Positions 46,548-55,139 of a DNA stretch of 55,139 bases are shown piece by piece (positions within the stretch are counted from its first letter, which is position 1; each line of letters starts with the position of its first letter). This DNA comes from Alphaproteobacteria bacterium. GTDB taxonomy: Bacteria > Pseudomonadota > Alphaproteobacteria > Micropepsales > Micropepsaceae. A program made the position numbers and the translations under genes. The notes beneath the pieces were generated by a model. The model searched no databases. It was given only the letters and a program-made list of their open reading frames with translations, and was not told the DNA's origin. The stretch lies in contig JAICHV010000023.1 in assembly GCA_025924715.1 (NCBI GenBank), forward strand, positions 1 through 55,139, read 5' to 3'.

Positions 46548-46805
46548 GGGCGGTCCGTATCAGAATATATCGCGCAAATCAGATTAAAGAGCGGAAAGAG
46601 CCGATGGTGTTATTGCCCAAATTCGGCCATTTGGCGGCTTAACCTGTACTTTGCGCATGGAGCACCCCAGATAGCAGCGACAGCCCTTGGAAATATGTCG
46701 GATTTGTCGCGACTTAGACCCCCTCTGGCCTATCGCCGCCAGCCCCTGTAAGCCGCCTGTCGTTATTCCCGGTTCCCGGACGGACCAAACCCTTAGGATT
46801 CCTTC
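46548..46805. promoter_or_regulatory. Divergent promoter region of the MdtABC-like operon and DedA gene
   Basis: The 258-bp spacer contains an A+T-rich stretch next to the adaptor start (minus strand GCGCGATATATTCTGATACG), where TATATT could be the -10 of the pump operon. No dyad strong enough to name a regulator was seen. Confidence 0.35.
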
Positions 46806-47348
46806 GTGTTGCATCACTTTTTCTTCTGGCTGGTCCATGACGTTACCCCCTTTGTCACAGGGGTGGCGCAGCGCCATCACGTCTGGATTCTGCCCATTGC
46901 CTTCCTGATCGCCTTTTCCGAGTCTTTTGTGGGGGTATCCTTCATTATTCCCGGAACTTTCATGCTGATCACCCTGGGCGGGGTGATCGGGGCCAGCCAT
47001 ATCAGCATCTTTCCGGCCTGGGCCGGGGCGGTGGCCGGATCGGTGTTCGGCGACTGGATCTCGTTCTGGATCGGGTACCATTATCACCACCAGATCCTGC
47101 ATATCTGGCCGTTCCGCCGGTTCGAGGACCAGATCGAAAAGGGCCTGCATTTCTTCCACAATTGGGGGACTTGGGCGATTTTCGTGGGCCGCTTCCTGGG
47201 CCCCTTCCGCGCCACCGTGCCCCTGGTGGCGGGGATGTCGGAACTGGAGTTCTGGCCGTTCCAGATCGCCAACGCCGCCTCGGCGGTGGTCTGGGCCTAT
47301 GCCCTATTGGCCCCCATCGGGGCGGTCATGCGGCACTATATTACCTAG
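46806..47348 (+). CDS. DedA-family membrane protein
   Basis: The 180-residue protein has the DedA/SNARE-associated motif set: FSESFVGVSFIIPGTFMLI, GDWISFWIGYHY and FVGRFLGPFRATVPLVAGMSEL, the last being the family's GRF.G..R...P..AG signature. DedA proteins are flippases for undecaprenyl phosphate or phospholipids. The start is GTG 46806 with an AGGA site; the C-terminus is slightly short for the family (about 200). Confidence 0.88.
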   Translation: MLHHFFFWLVHDVTPFVTGVAQRHHVWILPIAFLIAFSESFVGVSFIIPGTFMLITLGGVIGASHISIFPAWAGAVAGSVFGDWISFWIGYHYHHQILHIWPFRRFEDQIEKGLHFFHNWGTWAIFVGRFLGPFRATVPLVAGMSELEFWPFQIANAASAVVWAYALLAPIGAVMRHYIT

Positions 47349-47398
47349 CGCGCGACCACAGCCCTGGACCTCATAAGCCATTGAAAATACAAGAAATA

Positions 47399-47415
47399 CA
47401 ACCTTAGGAAGGTTG
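47399..47415 (+). terminator. Terminator between convergent DedA and NHL genes
   Basis: CAACCTT (47399-47405), loop AGG, AAGGTTG (47409-47415), followed by GATTTCTCATTTT. The 7-bp stem with a broken T-run suits rho-independent termination of the DedA transcript. Confidence 0.55.
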
Positions 47416-47431
47416 GATTTCTCATTTTCCT

Positions 47432-48718
47432 CTAACCGCCGCGGCCGCCCAGCCGGATCGGGGGGGTGTTGTGGGTGATGGTCCAGCGCATCAGGCCCGG
47501 CGGACGCACCGAGCTGGTATAGATGCGGCCGTCCACGTCCGCGGCCACGCCTTCGGGGCTCAAGGTGCCGCCAGGCTGCCAGGCGGTCGAATTGCCCAGC
47601 GGATCGGGGATGAAGGCGACGACTTCGCCGGTCTTGGCGCTGCCGATATGGACGCCCTTTTCAAAGGCGTTGCCATTGCCGCTGCCGGATTGGGAATCGG
47701 AGACATACATATTGTCGTTCCGGTCGATGAAGATGCCGGACGGCTTGCCCCAATTGCCCCATTCCGCCAGCAGCTTGCCGTCGCGGTCGAAAATGTCGAT
47801 CAGGTCGTTGGCGCGATTGCCGACAAAGATGCGCTGCTGGCTGTCCATGGCGATGGCGTGGCTGCAATCGATCTGGCGTTCATGCCAGGGCATGCAGGAC
47901 GGCCAGGCTTTGATGTATTTGCCGTTCTTGTCGAATTTCACGATGCGGGCATTGGTCGGCGGCGTGTCGTGGCTGTCGGCGACATAGATGTTGCCGTCAT
48001 TGTCGGTCACCACGTCCGAGGGCTGGCTGAAATGGGTTTCGTCGTTGCCATAGACGCCCGGCACGCCCAGCCGCATCAGCAATTTGCCGTTCTTGTCGAA
48101 CTTCAGAACCTGGGCGCCGCCGGGATGGGTCTTGGAGAAATCCAGGATCGGGGCGCCGCGGCCGCCCGTGGCGTCGCGGTTGAGATTGGATTCGGTGTCG
48201 GTGACCCAGACATTGTCGTCGCGATCGATGTAGAGGCCGTGGGGATAGTTGATCATGTCATGGCCGAACATGGTGATGATCTTGCCGTCCGCGCCGAAAT
48301 GAATGATGGGATCGACATGGCTGCCTTCGCAATCATTGGCGGTGCCGCAGCGTTCGGCGACCCAGACCGAGTGGCCATCCCGATCGATATCGATGCCGCT
48401 GGCGCCCCCCAGGAAGCGTCCGGGCGGCATGGTGTACCAGGTCATATCGACGACATAGGGATTGGGCAGGGCCTTGTCGAAAGCGCTGCGCTTGGAGATG
48501 TTGTAATCGGTCGTGCGCGCGCCACCACCGCCGCCGCCGCGCCCCCGCCGGGCCGCGATTTCCGCATCGCTGAGCGGGGGCATCGCCGCATGCAGGGGCG
48601 TGGGATGTTCCGGCACGCCATCGGCATGGGATTGCGCCAGGCTGGCCGCAATCGGAACCACCATCGCCAGGGCGCAGGCACCCAGCATCAATCCGGCAAG
48701 TGAGCGAAATTTCGACAT
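47432..48718 (-). CDS. Secreted NHL-repeat beta-propeller protein
   Basis: The 428-residue protein starts at ATG 48718 with a signal peptide (about 1-29, IAASLAQS). A Gly-rich RRGRGGGGGGARTTDY stretch follows, then a six-bladed NHL propeller with repeats such as PHGLYIDRDDNVWVTD, PSDVVTDNDGNIYVADS, HAIAMDSQQRIFVGNR and PSGIFIDRNDNMYVSDS. These resemble peptidyl-amidoglycolate-lyase-like or 6-bladed TolB-type proteins. No catalytic assignment is safe; binding or lyase activity in the periplasm is possible. Confidence 0.8.
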   Translation of the reverse strand: MSKFRSLAGLMLGACALAMVVPIAASLAQSHADGVPEHPTPLHAAMPPLSDAEIAARRGRGGGGGGARTTDYNISKRSAFDKALPNPYVVDMTWYTMPPGRFLGGASGIDIDRDGHSVWVAERCGTANDCEGSHVDPIIHFGADGKIITMFGHDMINYPHGLYIDRDDNVWVTDTESNLNRDATGGRGAPILDFSKTHPGGAQVLKFDKNGKLLMRLGVPGVYGNDETHFSQPSDVVTDNDGNIYVADSHDTPPTNARIVKFDKNGKYIKAWPSCMPWHERQIDCSHAIAMDSQQRIFVGNRANDLIDIFDRDGKLLAEWGNWGKPSGIFIDRNDNMYVSDSQSGSGNGNAFEKGVHIGSAKTGEVVAFIPDPLGNSTAWQPGGTLSPEGVAADVDGRIYTSSVRPPGLMRWTITHNTPPIRLGGRGG

Positions 48719-48855
48719 GCGTTTCTCCCCATACCCTGCTGCAAGGCTTTGTTTTGGAGAGGCTAGAGCCATTCCGGACCCCCAGCAAGCGGGCCCGCGG
48801 CGCCAAACCGGCGCTTTCTCATTGCTTGAGAGGCCGCGTCCTTGCGGAGGTTCAT

Positions 48856-49059
48856 GTGTGGATGAAGGCGGTGTGCCTGATCACCCTGTCGGGCTGCCCA
48901 TCCCTGGGGGTGCCGGCCGGCTTTGCCCGCAACAACGCCATGGGCATCCAGATCATCGCCCCTATCGGCCATGACCTGGACTGCCTGAAACTGGGCCAGG
49001 CCTATGAGCGCGCGACCAACTGGACGGGAAAGCGGCGGCTGGGATTATTGAATGTGTAG
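48856..49059 (+). pseudogene. C-terminal remnant of an amidase gene
   Basis: The frame reads VWMKAVCLITLSGCPSLGVP, followed by AGF, GIQIIAPIGHDLDCLKLGQA, YERATNW and a tail to the stop at 49059. This is the C-terminal end of an amidase-signature enzyme, whose intact form has about 450-500 residues. The catalytic Ser-Ser-Lys part is missing; upstream in-frame sequence back to 48700 is unrelated and antisense to the NHL signal peptide. ATG 48862 with GGAGG at 48846-48850 could still yield 65 residues, but no active enzyme. It marks a deletion or insertion boundary next to the foreign gene at 49188-51137. Confidence 0.75.
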
Positions 49060-49187
49060 GGTCGCGAAAAAGGCTATGTCTGAAGACCCCGTTTAGAGGC
49101 GTGGAGCGCTGAGCCAACCACCAGCGGCCATGATACAGCGGCGGCCGACGCCAGCCGAGTGCTGCGCCATAGTGCCGGTTACGGAGA

Positions 49188-51137
49188 CTAATGCCATTGG
49201 TCAGCCATCGGCAGACCCCGCATGGTTTTCAACATCTCTAAGCAAGATTTGGCCGGCATTTTCCCATCAGAAATGTTATTCAGCAACTCTTCAATCTGCA
49301 TTACCCTGGGTAACCCGGGCTCATCAAAAAATGGTTCGTTAAGACCCCAGGCAAACTCGACAAATGGCGAGACCACTCGCCAGTCTATCTCCTTAGCCCA
49401 AGATACATCGAAATTGGTGCCTTTGGGATTTTGCGATATCCGTTCCGCCAGAGTCCTCGCCTGTTCGATTTTGTCTGCTATGAATTTTTTTCTTCTCTCG
49501 AAGATGCTTGGTTTGCCTATTTCGTAATCAAGAGGAAGTTCGTAGGAAAAGCACTCGATCAGGATCAGTTTCTCACCTAGTCGGACGGCCGCATCTACTT
49601 CTCGCGGCCCACCTTCGACCCACTTAAGCTTTCCCTGCAAAACGATTTCAAACCCACGAGAACGTAACGCGTCCCTCGTTGCCTCTTCGAATGATAATCC
49701 TCCAACTTGCTTCGACTTTTTTAGGCCAAAAAATATCAGATACAAAAAGGGTACTATTGCAGCGAGGTCTACCATAAATCCTCCCAGCGAAGGAATCAGA
49801 ATAGGGCGCTTCCCCCCACTCCAAAGCCCTATCGACTTCTGCCCTGCCTTTGTCAGACTGATAAAATCAAACGCGCTTTTGGCGTCCTTAAGCGACGGGA
49901 TATCGGAAAGATTAAGGTGCCTCGCCCACCAAATTGCTTCAGTTGCGAATTGATCAATGTTGTAAGCCACCATGGAATAACCTCGATAGGAAAGGTTATT
50001 CCAATTGGTCATCGTCCTTGCCATTCTGGCCTTATGAGTTGGAAGTCGCGCAATCAAGCCCGTAAATACACAAAAGAAGGACGCCGCCCAGACTGCAAAT
50101 AGCACCGCATTCAGTTCCAGACCGTGCTTCTCTTTGAAGTCGGGCCCCATGAACGCGTTCTCCGTAGCGAATTTAGCAATGGGAAAAGTGCCAATCCCAA
50201 AATTCGCCATGGCCTGTGCCTCTCGCATCTCGCCTGTGTCACTGTCCCATATCAAGTGTTCCGTTAGTGCGGGATTTGGCACCAAAGCCGCGAAGTAAAG
50301 TTTATCGCGACAATTCTCGCCGGATAGAGCTGAATCATCTGGCTCGTCGAACCAAGTGCCCATTCGGGTGTAAAAGCCCGTTCCTCCTTCGGTTCTACAG
50401 TCGTAAAGATCAAAGCAGAACGGGTGCGCAACGTCATCTTTGTAACTTACTGGCGGATTTCTCCTCGCATCGAATCGAATCGTGGAGCCCTTTCCAACAG
50501 ACCTCATGACCGCCGATGCCCACCAATATTCGTAACAAAGACCTTCGATACCGAATAAATCGTAGAGATCGGATGCCCGAAAATCGGTCATCACGATTTG
50601 GCACATCTGCTTTATTTCCCGATACCGCTTTTTCGCTTTCAACTTTGAGCCCAATGAAAGCGCGGTGGCATTGTACCAAGTGCCGTCCAAAAACGTTTCC
50701 AACCTAGTTTCTATAATTGGACCTAAGTCAGCCGTGCGTTCCAGGTCGCCATGCTTGGCAAAGGAAAGCTCTGCAATTCGCCTTACCAATACGACGGTCA
50801 CGTCATCAGTTTTGCTTTCTTGGACTGATGAGAGCGTAGGCCGGATACGCCGATACAAATGAAACCAAAAGCTCGGCGTGTGGCGGGAAACTATTCCCGC
50901 GATCTGGTATTCGATCTTATCCAGGTAAGATTTGAACAGATCCCATGCGGGATCACCCTTAATTTCCCCCAAAGAGCTAAACTGCGGAAGCAATTCTGTC
51001 TGCCGCAGCATTTTGGGAGCGTCACTCAATCGCCGCCTTATTTCTTGACGTCCTTCGGTAATGAGGTAACGAAGGGTGTCAGTATAATAAAAGGCGGGAA
51101 TTACTGTGGGCGCGGCACCACGGCTATCCCACGTCAT
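49188..51137 (-). CDS. Orphan 649-residue membrane protein with nuclease-like C-terminal domain, horizontally acquired
   Basis: ATG 51137 is preceded by a clear GGAGG site. Residues 1-335 look helical and soluble, with a conserved-looking FGIEGLCYEYWWASAV stretch at 195-210. Hydrophobic segments lie at about 344-363 (LFAVWAASFFCVFTGLI) and 455-471 (VDLAAIVPFLYLIFFGL). Residues about 481-565 resemble a PD-(D/E)XK nuclease: FEEATRDALRSRGFEIVL, then E513-V-D515 and LILIE528-C-F530. The usual lysine two residues after the glutamate is phenylalanine. Base composition differs sharply: one sampled 60-base line (49381) has 26 G+C, one in gltD (51301) has 43. No family is recognised. Position beside an amidase remnant suggests accessory, possibly defence-related, DNA. 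Confidence 0.8.
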   Translation of the reverse strand: MTWDSRGAAPTVIPAFYYTDTLRYLITEGRQEIRRRLSDAPKMLRQTELLPQFSSLGEIKGDPAWDLFKSYLDKIEYQIAGIVSRHTPSFWFHLYRRIRPTLSSVQESKTDDVTVVLVRRIAELSFAKHGDLERTADLGPIIETRLETFLDGTWYNATALSLGSKLKAKKRYREIKQMCQIVMTDFRASDLYDLFGIEGLCYEYWWASAVMRSVGKGSTIRFDARRNPPVSYKDDVAHPFCFDLYDCRTEGGTGFYTRMGTWFDEPDDSALSGENCRDKLYFAALVPNPALTEHLIWDSDTGEMREAQAMANFGIGTFPIAKFATENAFMGPDFKEKHGLELNAVLFAVWAASFFCVFTGLIARLPTHKARMARTMTNWNNLSYRGYSMVAYNIDQFATEAIWWARHLNLSDIPSLKDAKSAFDFISLTKAGQKSIGLWSGGKRPILIPSLGGFMVDLAAIVPFLYLIFFGLKKSKQVGGLSFEEATRDALRSRGFEIVLQGKLKWVEGGPREVDAAVRLGEKLILIECFSYELPLDYEIGKPSIFERRKKFIADKIEQARTLAERISQNPKGTNFDVSWAKEIDWRVVSPFVEFAWGLNEPFFDEPGLPRVMQIEELLNNISDGKMPAKSCLEMLKTMRGLPMADQWH

Positions 51138-51239
51138 TCGACCTCCGCTTTGGCGGGACGATAAAATTATTGGAACTTGCTAAGCCCCTCGGATACCGCT
51201 CGACCTTGGGAAGATTTATTAAGCTGCATAATCCGAAAA

Positions 51240-52691
51240 TTATCGCGGCAGCTCTGAACTACCCATCAAGAACTCGTCCACCCCGCGGGCGCATTGGCGC
51301 CCTTCGCGGATGGCCCAGACCACCAGGCTTTGGCCGCGGCGCATGTCGCCGCAGGCGAAGATTTTGGGGTTGCTGGTTTTGTAGCTGGTGACCGGGGCGG
51401 CGACATTGCCGCGCGCATCCAGCGCCACGCCCGCCTGCTCCACCAGCCCGGCCTTGACCGGGCCGACAAAGCCCATCGCCAGCAGCACCAGATCGGCCTT
51501 CAGCGTGAAGGTGCTGCCCGGCACTTCCACCAAATTCATCTTGCCGCCGTCGCCGAGCTGCCATTCCACCCGCACGCATTCCAGCGCGGTGATGACGCCG
51601 TTCTCGCCGACAGCGCGCTTGGTCTGCACCGACCAGTCGCGCGCCACGCCTTCTTCATGGGACGAAGAGGTGCGCAGCTTCAGCGGCCAATCCGGCCAGA
51701 CCAGGGCTTTGTTCTCTTTCAGCGGCGGCTGGGGCAGGATTTCCAACTGCGTCACCGAAGCCGCGCCCTGGCGGTTGGAGGTGCCGATGCAGTCCGAGCC
51801 TGTGTCGCCGCCGCCGATCACCACCACATGCTTGCCCTTGGCGCTGATGGTGCCGCGCGGCGCGGCATGACCTTCCGCGTCGCCGGCGACGCGCTTGTTC
51901 TGCTGGGTCAGAAAATCCATGGCGAAATGAATGCCGGAGAGCTCGCGCCCCGCGATGGGCAGGTCGCGCGGCGCTTCCGCGCCGCCCGACATCACCACCG
52001 CGTCGTAATCGGACAGCAGCATGGCGACGGAAACACTGACGCCCACTTCCACCCCGGTGCGGAAGGCGACGCCTTCGGCTTCCATCTGGCGGATGCGCCG
52101 GTCGATCAGGTGCTTTTCCATCTTGAAGTCGGGAATGCCGTAGCGCAGCAGCCCGCCGATGCGGTCGGATTTTTCAAACAGGGTCACCGAATGGCCGGCG
52201 CGGGCCAGTTGCTGGGCGCAGGCCATGCCCGCCGGGCCCGAACCCACCACCGCCACGGTCTTGCCGCTCTTCTTCGGCGCGATGGCAGGCTGGATCCAGC
52301 CTTCTTCCCAGCCGCGATCGACGATCTGGCATTCGATGGTTTTGATGGTGACGGGATTGTCGTTGATGTTGAGGGTGCAGCTGGCCTCGCAAGGCGCGGG
52401 GCAGACGCGCCCGGTGAATTCGGGGAAATTGTTGGTGGAATGCAGATTGTCCACCGCGCTGCGCCACTGGTCGCGATAGACCAGGTTGTTGAAATCGGGA
52501 ATCTGGTTGTTGACCGGGCAGCCCTGGTGACAAAAGGGAATGCCGCAATCCATGCAGCGCGCCGCCTGTAGGCCCACGTCCTTGTAGGGCAGCGGCAGCA
52601 CGAATTCGCGGTAATTCTCCAGCCGCTCGGCTGGCTTTTCGCTGCCGCGGTCGTGCCGTTCGATTTCCAGAAAACCGGTGACTTTGCCCAT
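51240..52691 (-). CDS. gltD: Glutamate synthase small subunit
   Basis: The 483-residue protein has the N-terminal iron-sulfur region cysteines ([20 protein letters not shown] at 45-64 and CPAPCEASC), FAD motif [15 protein letters not shown] (about 149-163) and NADPH motif [14 protein letters not shown]. The C-terminal [20 protein letters not shown] contacts FAD. It passes electrons from NADPH to GltB in ammonia assimilation. It lies 101 bp downstream of gltB on the same strand, with palindromic repeat copy 4 between them. Confidence 0.96.
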   Translation of the reverse strand: MGKVTGFLEIERHDRGSEKPAERLENYREFVLPLPYKDVGLQAARCMDCGIPFCHQGCPVNNQIPDFNNLVYRDQWRSAVDNLHSTNNFPEFTGRVCPAPCEASCTLNINDNPVTIKTIECQIVDRGWEEGWIQPAIAPKKSGKTVAVVGSGPAGMACAQQLARAGHSVTLFEKSDRIGGLLRYGIPDFKMEKHLIDRRIRQMEAEGVAFRTGVEVGVSVSVAMLLSDYDAVVMSGGAEAPRDLPIAGRELSGIHFAMDFLTQQNKRVAGDAEGHAAPRGTISAKGKHVVVIGGGDTGSDCIGTSNRQGAASVTQLEILPQPPLKENKALVWPDWPLKLRTSSSHEEGVARDWSVQTKRAVGENGVITALECVRVEWQLGDGGKMNLVEVPGSTFTLKADLVLLAMGFVGPVKAGLVEQAGVALDARGNVAAPVTSYKTSNPKIFACGDMRRGQSLVVWAIREGRQCARGVDEFLMGSSELPR

Positions 52692-52749
52692 AACCTACAG
52701 TCCTATTCCTTGTTCGGCCGCTCGCCCAAGCTCGCGGCGTTCGCCGCTC

Positions 52750-52772
52750 AAAACGGTCCACTGGACCGTTTT
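52750..52772. repeat. Palindromic repeat element, copy 4, between gltB and gltD
   Basis: AAAACGGTCC (52750-52759), loop ACT, GGACCGTTTT (52763-52772): a perfect 10-bp stem in which A:T has changed to G:C on both arms relative to the AAACGATCC copies, so pairing is preserved. On the minus strand it continues GAGCGGCGAACGCCGCGAGC, which is shared with copy 1. It starts 20 bp after the gltB stop, within the presumed gltBD transcript. Confidence 0.85.
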
Positions 52773-52792
52773 GCCCGCTTTGCGGTCGCGGC

Positions 52793-55139
52793 TCACTCCG
52801 CGGCGACGGCGCGGGCGCGCTCGGCCTTCATCTCGGCCAGGGCGCGGGCGTAATCGGTCGGCATCACCTTGACGAAGCGCGACAGGGTTTCGTCCCAATG
52901 CTCCAGCAAGGCGCGGGCCCGGGCGCTGCCGGTGTAAAGCAGATGCCGCTCGATCAACACCCGCAGGCGTTCGGCGTCGAAACGCAGCAGATCGCCCATG
53001 CCCGCATCGGAAACGCTGACCGAACGCTGGCGCGGCATGTCGGGATCCTCGCCGCCCGACAAAGGCGCGATCTTCTCCAGCTTCACCATGGCGGTGTTGC
53101 AATGTTTTTCGAACACGCCGTCGGCGTCATAGACATAGGCGATGCCGCCCGACATGCCGGCGGCGAAATTGCGCCCCGTCTTGCCCAGCACGGCAACGAC
53201 GCCGCCGGTCATATATTCGCAGCCGTGATCGCCGGTGCCTTCGACCACCGCGACGGCGCCGGAATTGCGCACGGCAAATCGCTCACCCGCCACGCCTTCG
53301 AAATAGGCTTCGCCGGCGATGGCGCCATAGAGCACGGTGTTGCCGACAATGATGTTCTCGGTCGGATCGCGGGGCACGCCGGGGGGCTGGCGTACCACGA
53401 TGCGCCCGCCCGACAAGCCCTTGCCGACATAGTCGTTGGAATCGCCGATCAGTTCCAGCGACACGCCCCGCGCCAGGAACGCGCCGAAGCTTTGCCCGGC
53501 GGTGCCGGTGAAGCGGATGGTGATGGTGTCTTCCGGCAAACCGTCATGGCCATGGCGGCGGGCCACTTCGCCCGACAGCATGGCGCCGACGGTGCGGTCG
53601 ACATTGCGCACGCTGCGTTCCAGGCGCACCGGCTGGCCATGGGTGATCGAAGGCATGGCGGCGGCGATCAATTCGTGATCGATGGCGCTATCCAGCGCAT
53701 GGTTCTGGCTTTCGCAATTGTGGATGGCGATGCCGGGCTTGGGCTGGGGCTGATACAGCACGCGGGACAGATCGATGCCCTTGGCCTTCCAATGGGCGAT
53801 GGCTTTTTTCATGTCCAGCTTGTCGACGCGGCCGACCATTTCATTGACGGTGCGGAAGCCCAGCGAAGCCATGATCTCGCGCAGCTCTTCGGCGACAAAG
53901 AAGAAGTAGTTGATCACATGCTCCGGCGTGCCGGTGAAGCGGGCCCGCAGCACCGGGTCTTGCGTCGCCACGCCCACTGGACAGGTGTTGAGATGGCATT
54001 TGCGCATCATGATGCAGCCCGAGGCGATCAGGGGCGCGGTGGAAAAGCCGAATTCGTCCGCGCCCAAAAGCGCGCCGATGGCAACGTCGCGCCCGGTGCG
54101 CAACCCGCCATCGACCTGGACGGCGATACGGCCGCGCAACCCGTTCAGCACCAAAGTCTGCTGGGTTTCGGAGAGGCCGATTTCCCAGGGGCTGCCGGCA
54201 TGGGTCAGCGAGGTCAGCGGCGAGGCGCCGGTGCCGCCTTCAAAACCGGAAATGGTGACATGATCGGCGCGGCATTTGGCGACGCCGGCCGCCACCGTGC
54301 CGACGCCCACTTCCGACACCAGCTTGACCGAAATGCGCGCTTTGGCGTTGGCGCTTTTCAAATCGCGGATGAGCTGGGCCAGGTCTTCGATGGAATAGAT
54401 GTCGTGATGCGGCGGGGGTGAGATCAAACCCACGCCCGGCGTCGAATGGCGCACTTTTGCAATCGCCTTGTCGACCTTATGGCCGGGCAATTGTCCGCCC
54501 TCGCCCGGCTTGGCGCCCTGGGCCATCTTGATCTGGATGTCGTCGGAATTGACCAGATATTCGGCGGTGACGCCGAAACGGCCCGAAGCGACCTGCTTGA
54601 TCTTGGAGCGCAGGGAATCGCCATTGGGCAGCGGCTTGAAGCGATCGGGCTCCTCGCCGCCCTCGCCGGTGTTGGAACGCGCGCCGATGCGGTTCATGGC
54701 GATGGCGAGGTTGGTATGGGCCTCGCGGCTGATCGAGCCGAAGCTCATCGCCCCGGTGGCAAAACGCTTGACGATTTCGCCCGCGGCTTCGACTTCATCC
54801 AGCGGCACCGATTCCGACGGCTTGAACGACATCAGCCCGCGCAGCGTCAGCAGGCGTTCGTTCTGGTCGTTGATGGTCTTGGCGTAAAGCTGGTATTCGG
54901 CCGGATTGTTGCCGCGCACCGCGTGCTGCAGTCGCGACACGCTTTCCGGCGTCCAGGCATGATCCTCGCCGCGCAGGCGGAAGGCATAATCGCCGCCCAC
55001 ATCCAGCATGGTCTTGTAGATCGGATTGTCGCCGTAAGCGTCGCGATGCCGGCGCACGCTTTCGCCGGCGATTTCCTTCAGGCCCGCGCCTTCGATGGTG
55101 GTGGCGGTGCCGGTGAAATATTTCTCGATGAAGTCGGAC
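52793..55139 (-). CDS. gltB: Glutamate synthase large subunit, C-terminal half, cut by the window edge
   Basis: The frame is open from the window edge ([20 protein letters not shown] at the visible start) to the stop at 52793, about 782 codons of a normal 1500. It covers the end of the central domain, the FMN-binding synthase domain ([36 protein letters not shown]; the cysteines of [20 protein letters not shown] for the 3Fe-4S cluster) and the GXGXG C-terminal beta-helix ([34 protein letters not shown]). The N-terminal glutaminase domain is outside the window. It makes glutamate from 2-oxoglutarate and glutamine-derived ammonia with GltD. Confidence 0.97.
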   Translation of the reverse strand, partial: SDFIEKYFTGTATTIEGAGLKEIAGESVRRHRDAYGDNPIYKTMLDVGGDYAFRLRGEDHAWTPESVSRLQHAVRGNNPAEYQLYAKTINDQNERLLTLRGLMSFKPSESVPLDEVEAAGEIVKRFATGAMSFGSISREAHTNLAIAMNRIGARSNTGEGGEEPDRFKPLPNGDSLRSKIKQVASGRFGVTAEYLVNSDDIQIKMAQGAKPGEGGQLPGHKVDKAIAKVRHSTPGVGLISPPPHHDIYSIEDLAQLIRDLKSANAKARISVKLVSEVGVGTVAAGVAKCRADHVTISGFEGGTGASPLTSLTHAGSPWEIGLSETQQTLVLNGLRGRIAVQVDGGLRTGRDVAIGALLGADEFGFSTAPLIASGCIMMRKCHLNTCPVGVATQDPVLRARFTGTPEHVINYFFFVAEELREIMASLGFRTVNEMVGRVDKLDMKKAIAHWKAKGIDLSRVLYQPQPKPGIAIHNCESQNHALDSAIDHELIAAAMPSITHGQPVRLERSVRNVDRTVGAMLSGEVARRHGHDGLPEDTITIRFTGTAGQSFGAFLARGVSLELIGDSNDYVGKGLSGGRIVVRQPPGVPRDPTENIIVGNTVLYGAIAGEAYFEGVAGERFAVRNSGAVAVVEGTGDHGCEYMTGGVVAVLGKTGRNFAAGMSGGIAYVYDADGVFEKHCNTAMVKLEKIAPLSGGEDPDMPRQRSVSVSDAGMGDLLRFDAERLRVLIERHLLYTGSARARALLEHWDETLSRFVKVMPTDYARALAEMKAERARAVAAE

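Noticed and set aside
48700..48855. Longer reading of the amidase remnant as a 119-codon gene from 48700
   Set aside because: The first 52 codons are antisense to the NHL signal peptide and unrelated to amidases; only the part from about 48856 has homology.
49130..49342. A 70-codon plus-strand frame after the amidase remnant
   Set aside because: It mostly runs antisense to the 3' end of the orphan gene, has no clear ribosome site and no recognisable sequence.
52898..54421. Plus-strand frames of 300-500 codons opposite gltB, gltD and the MdtABC-like genes
   Set aside because: All lie antisense to genes with strong family matches and have the composition of mirrored codons.

Overview
The window is high-G+C bacterial chromosome from an alphaproteobacterium, probably free-living or soil-associated. 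This is inferred from gene content: an NsrR-type Rrf2 regulator with a group III truncated globin, a large TonB-dependent receptor, a GH67 alpha-glucuronidase, several RND pumps, MlaA and GltBD. A Rhizomicrobium/Micropepsales-, Caulobacter- or sphingomonad-like relative would fit, but no rRNA or tRNA is present to settle it. Both ends are cut inside genes: a GH67 alpha-glucuronidase at the left and glutamate synthase large subunit at the right.

Region by region: 1-2344 holds the alpha-glucuronidase 5' end and a nitric-oxide response cassette (NsrR-like repressor, divergent globin and a small membrane protein), bracketed by two 39-bp near-identical direct repeats. 2354-6902 holds a duplicated FtsX/MacB-type orphan permease, divergent from an operon of two GIN-domain (DUF2807) envelope proteins and a PadR regulator. 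6943-16507 is a run of housekeeping and envelope genes: GFA-type zinc protein, FMN reductase, lipoprotein hydrolase, YwaF-like protein, L,D-transpeptidase, M23 peptidase, RecQ and a DHA2 exporter. 16577-19269 encodes two secreted proteins, one with MORN repeats. 21318-26788 is a complete sulfate-uptake cluster on the minus strand, with its own Rrf2 regulator and outer-membrane porin followed by Sbp-CysT-CysW-CysA.

27046-31933 is an RND pump operon ending in an FKBP lipoprotein. 32103-34772 is a TonB-dependent receptor divergent from an SDR. 35718-37630 is a small secreted protein, a b-type cytochrome and a sulfite-oxidase-family molybdoenzyme. 37753-38478 is MlaA. 38546-46547 is an MdtABC-like tripartite RND system, read A-B-C on the minus strand, whose adaptor carries an extra cysteine-rich domain and whose C-type subunit has lost one of the paired proton-relay aspartates. 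46806-48718 holds a DedA protein and an NHL-repeat protein.

The clearest accessory DNA is 48856-51137: the tail of a broken amidase gene followed by a markedly A+T-richer 649-codon orphan gene (49188-51137). This encodes a predicted membrane protein with a nuclease-like C-terminal domain that lacks the usual catalytic lysine, and it sits directly before gltD-gltB. It is the best candidate for an undescribed system. A second non-genic signal is a family of perfect or near-perfect hairpins (AAACGATCC-type arms with a 3-nt loop) placed at gene 3' ends at about 783, 31982, 32055 and 52750. No CRISPR array, insertion sequence, tRNA or rRNA was recognised.
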